DNA of 10,872 nucleotides from Coemansia sp. RSA 1804. Taxonomy: Eukaryota; Kickxellomycota; Kickxellomycetes; Kickxellales; Kickxellaceae. The notes beneath the pieces were generated by a model. It did no database searches and was not told the origin of the DNA. It saw only the letters and a program-made list of their open reading frames with translations. The stretch spans positions 1 through 10,872 of the forward strand of contig JANBTH010000821.1 of NCBI GenBank assembly GCA_027578815.1, read 5' to 3'. Positions 7,740 to 10,872 of this stretch are shown one piece after another; positions within the stretch are counted from its first letter, which is position 1; every line of letters begins with the position of its first letter. The translations under genes and the position numbers were made by a program.

Positions 7740-8240
7740 TTTTGTTCATCCGTTCTTCTTTCCCACACACACATACGCGTGTCCTTTTCTCTATGCAATA
7801 GCTTCTTTCGTCTTCTCGCTCTTTTATCCTTTTCTTCTTCCTTTCACAAAACTTTTTCTGCTCTAGGACTTTATTTCTTGTCTTTTCCATTCTTTTATTA
7901 ATTCTTGTATTACTCTTATACCAACACCACTCGCTTTCTTTGTCACATTTCATTTGCTCGCCTTTCTTTCAGCTTGGATTGTTGGCATTTGTAAAAGTCT
8001 ACTCTTTGCTTTTTATTCCTTTTTCCCTTTAAAAATTTTATTTTGGGGAAGAAAACATACTTGTTACCTGCACAAGTCCTTCTTTGCAAGCTAGAAAAAA
8101 ATCACAGCATCTTTTCTACTTGCGTATACGACAAGACCAAAGGGCCTAATTTCTGTCTTGCCCTTCAGCATTTTTGCTTTTTTCTTTCTCGAAGCCGGAA
8201 TTTATTCTTCGTCTCACACAAGCAGCTTATAATAGTACAA
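7740..8240 (+). promoter_or_regulatory. Pyrimidine-rich tract upstream of the kinase
   Basis: About 500 bases are dominated by T and C on the plus strand, with purines mostly in short islands. CT-rich stretches just upstream of genes are common in fungal promoters and leaders. An acceptor-like CTTTCTTTCAG ends at 7971, so a 5'-leader intron is possible but no matching donor is clear. A TATAAT string at 8228-8233 is too close to the ATG to act as a normal TATA box. Confidence 0.4.
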
Positions 8241-8248
8241 CACACAAA

Positions 8249-9391
8249 ATGTCGTCGACGATTCGCGGAATGTGGCACCACCTTGCGCAGCAGCCCGAGT
8301 CTTACGAGCGCAAGCAGTACTACACGTTCGGAAAGGTTCTTGGAGCAGGCACGTTTGGCGAGGTACGGCAGGCGACATTCAACCCTGACGGGCGTCAGGT
8401 GGCAGTCAAGGTGATCAAGAAGTCGGCGCTCAACGAAGACGAGGCCATGGTAATCAAGGAAATCAACATTGTGCGGCACCTGCATCACCCGAACATTGTG
8501 AAGCTGCTGGACTGGTTCGAGTCCAAGGACAAGTACTACCTGGTGTTCCAGCTGTGCACGGGTGGCGAGCTGTTCAACAAGATAGCCGAGTACGGACGGT
8601 TCACGGAGGGCGACGCTGCAAAGCTCATTCGCTGCGGCCTGGAGTCGATTGCGTATCTCCACCGCCACAACATAGTCCACAGAGACATTAAGCCCGAGAA
8701 CTTTATCTTCCTGGACAACTCGCCCGACGCGCCGCTGATGTTGGCGGACTTTGGCATTGCGCGCATCATGAAGAGCGACGACGAGGTACTTAACACGATG
8801 TGCGGGTCGTTTGGATACGTGGCGCCTGAGGTGCTTCTGCGCCATGGCCACGGAAAGCCCGTGGATATATGGTCGCTGGGCGTGGTGACCTTTTCGACAA
8901 TGTGCGGATACCCGCCGTTCTGGAGATACAAGGCACCCAACGACTTGATGAACGCCATGGTGAGCGGCAACATCGAATTTGACGAGCGCTACTGGTGGGG
9001 CATTTCCGACAACGCCAAGGACTTTGTCCGCCGCTGTATGTGCGGCAACCCCAGCGACCGGATGACCGCCGAGGAGGCGCTGAAGCACCCGTGGATGACC
9101 GGATCCCACGAGTACACGCACGATCTGCTGCCAAGCGTTATTGAGAACTTCAATGCGCGTGCCACGCTCCGTCGCGCCTTCTTCAAGATCCAGGCTGTCA
9201 ATCGCATGAGGCGGCTCAGCCAGAACACCACGAGCAGCTCGTCCTCCAGCAACGCCGGCGACTCGTTTACTGATGGTAAACTCACGAACGAACCAGCCCA
9301 GATCGGTGAGGATGCCCAATCCTCTCGCCCCGCTGCAGACGCCGGTGCCGCTGCCAGCAGCTCACTTCCCGGCGGATGGGTGGGCAAGTAA
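8249..9391 (+). CDS. Calcium/calmodulin-dependent protein kinase, CaMKI type
   Basis: This 380-residue Ser/Thr kinase contains: glycine loop GAGTFGEV (32-39), catalytic lysine K54 in AVKVIKK, HRDIKPEN at 144-151, DFG at 167-169 and APE at 192-194. The activation loop reads LNTMCGSFGYVAPE, with T183 at the place phosphorylated by CaMK kinases in animal CaMKI. Directly after the kinase fold lies a basic amphipathic segment (about 297-324: VIENFNARATLRRAFFKIQ, then AVNRMRRLS) that lines up with the CaMKI autoinhibitory and calmodulin-binding helix. It should therefore be autoinhibited and activated by Ca2+/calmodulin. The last 55 residues are Ser/Ala-rich, low complexity and probably disordered. 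There is no association domain, so it is not CaMKII. The start is the first in-frame ATG (context CAAAATGTC); the frame extends upstream only through a TTG. No introns. Fungal relatives are named CMK1/CMK2; I leave the symbol open. Confidence 0.93.
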   Translation: MSSTIRGMWHHLAQQPESYERKQYYTFGKVLGAGTFGEVRQATFNPDGRQVAVKVIKKSALNEDEAMVIKEINIVRHLHHPNIVKLLDWFESKDKYYLVFQLCTGGELFNKIAEYGRFTEGDAAKLIRCGLESIAYLHRHNIVHRDIKPENFIFLDNSPDAPLMLADFGIARIMKSDDEVLNTMCGSFGYVAPEVLLRHGHGKPVDIWSLGVVTFSTMCGYPPFWRYKAPNDLMNAMVSGNIEFDERYWWGISDNAKDFVRRCMCGNPSDRMTAEEALKHPWMTGSHEYTHDLLPSVIENFNARATLRRAFFKIQAVNRMRRLSQNTTSSSSSSNAGDSFTDGKLTNEPAQIGEDAQSSRPAADAGAAASSSLPGGWVGK

Positions 9392-9504
9392 TGCGCGCAC
9401 TCTAACAGCGCACTGCACAGCTCTGGAAGAAGCCTTCTTTTCTACTTCTCTTGTTTTTATCTCTTACTCTTGGGTTCATCATTTTCTTGTTTTTTATCTG
9501 GGTC

Positions 9505-9510
9505 TTTATT
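9505..9510 (-). terminator. Candidate poly(A) signal for the thioesterase gene
   Basis: The minus strand reads AATAAA 92 bases beyond the thioesterase stop codon, a typical distance for a fungal 3' UTR. It lies inside the likely kinase 3' UTR on the other strand. Confidence 0.45.
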
Positions 9511-9542
9511 AACGCGTCCTTTGCATCTTGATGTAATGAATG

Positions 9543-9557
9543 CAACAACAACAACAA
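9543..9557. repeat. (CAA)5 microsatellite
   Basis: Five perfect CAA units lie just beyond the thioesterase stop. Simple trinucleotide repeat; length may vary between strains. Confidence 0.8.
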
Positions 9558-9601
9558 AAGCCCTCCCGACTGCATGACTCAGAAATCAACCTGCTGCTCT
9601 G

Positions 9602-10087
9602 TTACTCTGTCTTTTCTGCAGTTGCTGCTGCTGCTGCTGCTTCTTTCTTTGCGGCAGTCTCACGCGCAATGTACTTTGTGTGGCTGCCAGTGGCAATCAT
9701 CCTGCTGTTGGCAAAGATGTCCACACGCGTGTAGGCCAACGTGTTGCCAAGCTTCAGCACCTGGGCATCGAAGACTACCTTGTCGCCCTCCTTGGATCCG
9801 GCCAGGAATGACACCGATATATCGGTCGACACACCGTTGGTCGCAAACCCGTGGGACGCAACAGCCAGCGACCCACCGACGTCCACCAGTGTCGAAAGCC
9901 ATCCGCCGTGAGTCGATCCAATTGTGTTCAGATACTCCTTGGCCACCGCTACCTCGCCACGAACACGTCCTTTCTCCGCCTCAAGCACTGTCATCTTGTT
10001 GAAGCACATTGCATCGAATCCCCCGCGCTGACGCGCTGCCTCCACAACCTTGTTGATATGGTTAAGTATCGAAGTAGCACCTGTCAT
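9602..10087 (-). CDS. Hotdog-fold acyl-CoA thioesterase, ACOT13/PaaI type
   Basis: This 161-residue protein matches the single-hotdog-domain thioesterases of the PaaI/ACOT13 (THEM2) family. The signature NTIGSTHGGWLSTLVD covers the helix and active-site region. N54, H60 with GG, D69 and S87 fall at a constant offset of four from the active-site residues known in human ACOT13 (N50, H56, D65, S83). The later segment KLGNTLAYTRVDIF followed by ATGSHTKYIA is also typical. Members act as tetramers and hydrolyse medium- to long-chain acyl-CoA to free acid and CoA, often at mitochondria. After the fold, about residue 142 on, a Lys/Ala tail contains six consecutive Ala encoded by GCA repeats; this is unusual for the family and ends in EKTE rather than a peroxisomal SKL-type signal. 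The start is the first ATG of the frame. Intron-free; convergent with the kinase. Confidence 0.93.
   Translation of the reverse strand: MTGATSILNHINKVVEAARQRGGFDAMCFNKMTVLEAEKGRVRGEVAVAKEYLNTIGSTHGGWLSTLVDVGGSLAVASHGFATNGVSTDISVSFLAGSKEGDKVVFDAQVLKLGNTLAYTRVDIFANSRMIATGSHTKYIARETAAKKEAAAAAATAEKTE
9623..9640. repeat. (TGC)6 trinucleotide repeat coding for poly-Ala
   Basis: Six perfect TGC units on the plus strand read as six GCA alanine codons in the C-terminal tail of the thioesterase. Pure codon repetition points to replication slippage and possible length variation. Confidence 0.85.
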
Positions 10088-10427
10088 CGTCTGTCTTTCT
10101 TAGAAAATGTATGTGTTTGATACGGTTGGTGATAACGTCGTTGTAAAAAGTCTAAAGGAAAAGCAAAAAAGTAGACGAATAAATAAATCACGGTAGAGGA
10201 TAATGAATGGAAAGGGAAAAGATATCCGAAGGAACAGACCTCTGTTTATAAGCGATTCCGTGGTCTTGTTAGCTGCTGATTTGGATACATGTATTAGGTG
10301 GGCTGCTTATCTATCCAGGTCTATTCGATCGGCTGGAATTTTGGCAAACATCATTATTGCTATCGCTATTGTTTTCAGACCCGTCGTCGTCTGCTGACGT
10401 ATCCTATTTGGGTTTCTCCACTGTAAT

Positions 10428-10436
10428 GGCGGGAAA
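10428..10436 (-). promoter_or_regulatory. E2F-like motif TTTCCCGCC
   Basis: The minus strand reads TTTCCCGCC, the classical E2F core. It lies about 340 bp upstream of the thioesterase start, and a second CCCGCC occurs on the plus strand near 10606. Early-diverging fungi are reported to retain E2F factors, so binding is conceivable, but a single short match is weak evidence. Confidence 0.2.
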
Positions 10437-10660
10437 AAGATACCAGATCCTGGAACCGGGATAATCATTTAGCCCTGTCCACGTAACCAATCTCCAGGAT
10501 TCCTAACCTGTGACTGTTACTGTTATTGCTATTGATACAGCTTGCTTATCTTGTTCTCCTCTTACCTGAAGGAATATTGCACAGCGTTCGTTCACACGCC
10601 GCTAATCCCGCCACCAGAGTGCTCTATCTGTTCCCTCAGTTGGAGTTAAAGCCAATAGCT

Positions 10661-10678
10661 AAGCAAGCAAGCAAGCAA
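10661..10678. repeat. (AAGC)n tetranucleotide repeat
   Basis: Four and a half units of AAGC in tandem, with a related AAGCAAGCAAG string again near 10752. Simple repeat without apparent function. Confidence 0.75.
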
Positions 10679-10872
10679 ATGAGATCATTACAACTTTACT
10701 GGATCCCGTGTTATGAAACGGAACTCGTCTAGTGGAAAAGCAGAATATCCAAAGCAAGCAAGTCCAACAGAATCACGCATACTGAATGAATCTAAAGAGT
10801 GTCTACAATAAAGGAATAAGGTTCTTCTCTAAACCATTCGAAAACAAAGGAGAAAAGAAAACGTCACTAACT

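Larger units (their letters stand above)
6302..8248. other. 1.95-kb gene-poor spacer between GPN2 and the kinase
   Basis: This is the longest stretch without a firm gene. The first part (6302-6680) is A-rich with an AATAAA at 6664-6669, far from the GPN2 stop. A hairpin follows at 6684-6716, then an 11-bp direct repeat at 6747-6770. The middle (6800-7500) contains several short open frames on both strands with no family resemblance. A possible small minus-strand ORF ends at 7528, overlapping a CCAAT/TATA pair at 7595-7624. From about 7740 the plus strand is strongly pyrimidine-rich up to the kinase start. I found no tRNA, no recognisable snRNA and no transposon ends. Confidence 0.6.
9392..9601. 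other. Convergent spacer between kinase and thioesterase
   Basis: This 210-bp spacer contains the 3' ends of both genes. It is T-rich after the kinase stop, holds a TTTATT (minus-strand AATAAA) at 9505-9510 and a (CAA)5 run at 9543-9557. The transcripts may overlap at their 3' ends. Confidence 0.5.
10088..10872. other. Right-edge intergenic region
   Basis: No convincing gene in 785 bp. The part next to 10087 must include the thioesterase promoter and leader on the minus strand. Open frames of 64 and 68 codons on the plus strand have codon use unlike the genes here and no recognisable family. Other items are an E2F-like GGCGGGAAA (10428-10436), a minus-strand donor/acceptor pair (10565 and 10421), an AAGC tandem run and an AATAAA at 10807-10812 on the plus strand. 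Confidence 0.55.

Noticed and set aside
8165..9319. A 384-codon open frame antisense to the kinase
   Set aside because: It exists because the biased codons of the kinase leave few stops on the opposite strand. It opens with TTG rather than ATG, and its translation is Val/His/Arg-rich without a family signature.
10203..10397. 64-codon plus-strand ORF with a hydrophobic end
   Set aside because: Short, unrecognised, and the opposite strand is equally open. A hydrophobic stretch arises readily from the ATT/GCT-rich DNA.
10558..10568. CTTACCTG, similar to the 5' end of U1 snRNA
   Set aside because: The rest of U1 (loop I, Sm site) is missing. The match is better explained as a splice-donor-like string on the minus strand.

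Overview
The window reads as nuclear DNA of a fungus. The proteins are fungal or opisthokont housekeeping types: a Cox23-like twin CX9C protein, a Luc7 splicing factor, the TFIIH helicase Rad3/XPD, the GPN-loop GTPase Gpn2, a CaMKI-type kinase and an ACOT13-like thioesterase. All six coding regions are uninterrupted, including the 774-codon RAD3. The gene bodies look richer in G+C at third positions, and the spacers are rich in A/T and pyrimidine tracts. Compact intron-free genes of this kind would fit an early-diverging lineage such as Kickxellomycotina, but that placement is an inference and a protein search should settle it. I see no bacterial, plasmid, phage, CRISPR or clear transposon signature.

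Layout. Bases 1-930 hold no convincing gene, only possible poly(A) and splice signals. COX23 (+, 931-1203) converges on LUC7 (-, 1399-2292). LUC7 and RAD3 (+, 2710-5034) diverge from a shared 417-bp spacer that carries a palindromic CACGTG E-box. GPN2 (+, 5327-6301) follows RAD3 in tandem after 292 bp. A 1.95-kb gene-poor stretch (6302-8248) comes next, with a hairpin, a short direct repeat, a possible small minus-strand ORF, a CCAAT/TATA pair and a long pyrimidine-rich tract leading to the kinase. The CaMKI-like kinase (+, 8249-9391) converges on the thioesterase (-, 9602-10087). The last 785 bp hold no convincing gene, but show a minus-strand splice-donor/acceptor pair, an E2F-like motif and an AAGC tandem repeat.

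The genes are individually conserved and do not form an obvious single pathway. RAD3 (Pol II initiation and nucleotide excision repair), GPN2 (Pol II assembly and nuclear import) and LUC7 (U1 snRNP, 5' splice-site choice) all serve mRNA production. COX23 and the thioesterase act in mitochondria in their best-known relatives. I found no evidence for a new multi-gene system; the points worth a second look are in the spacers.
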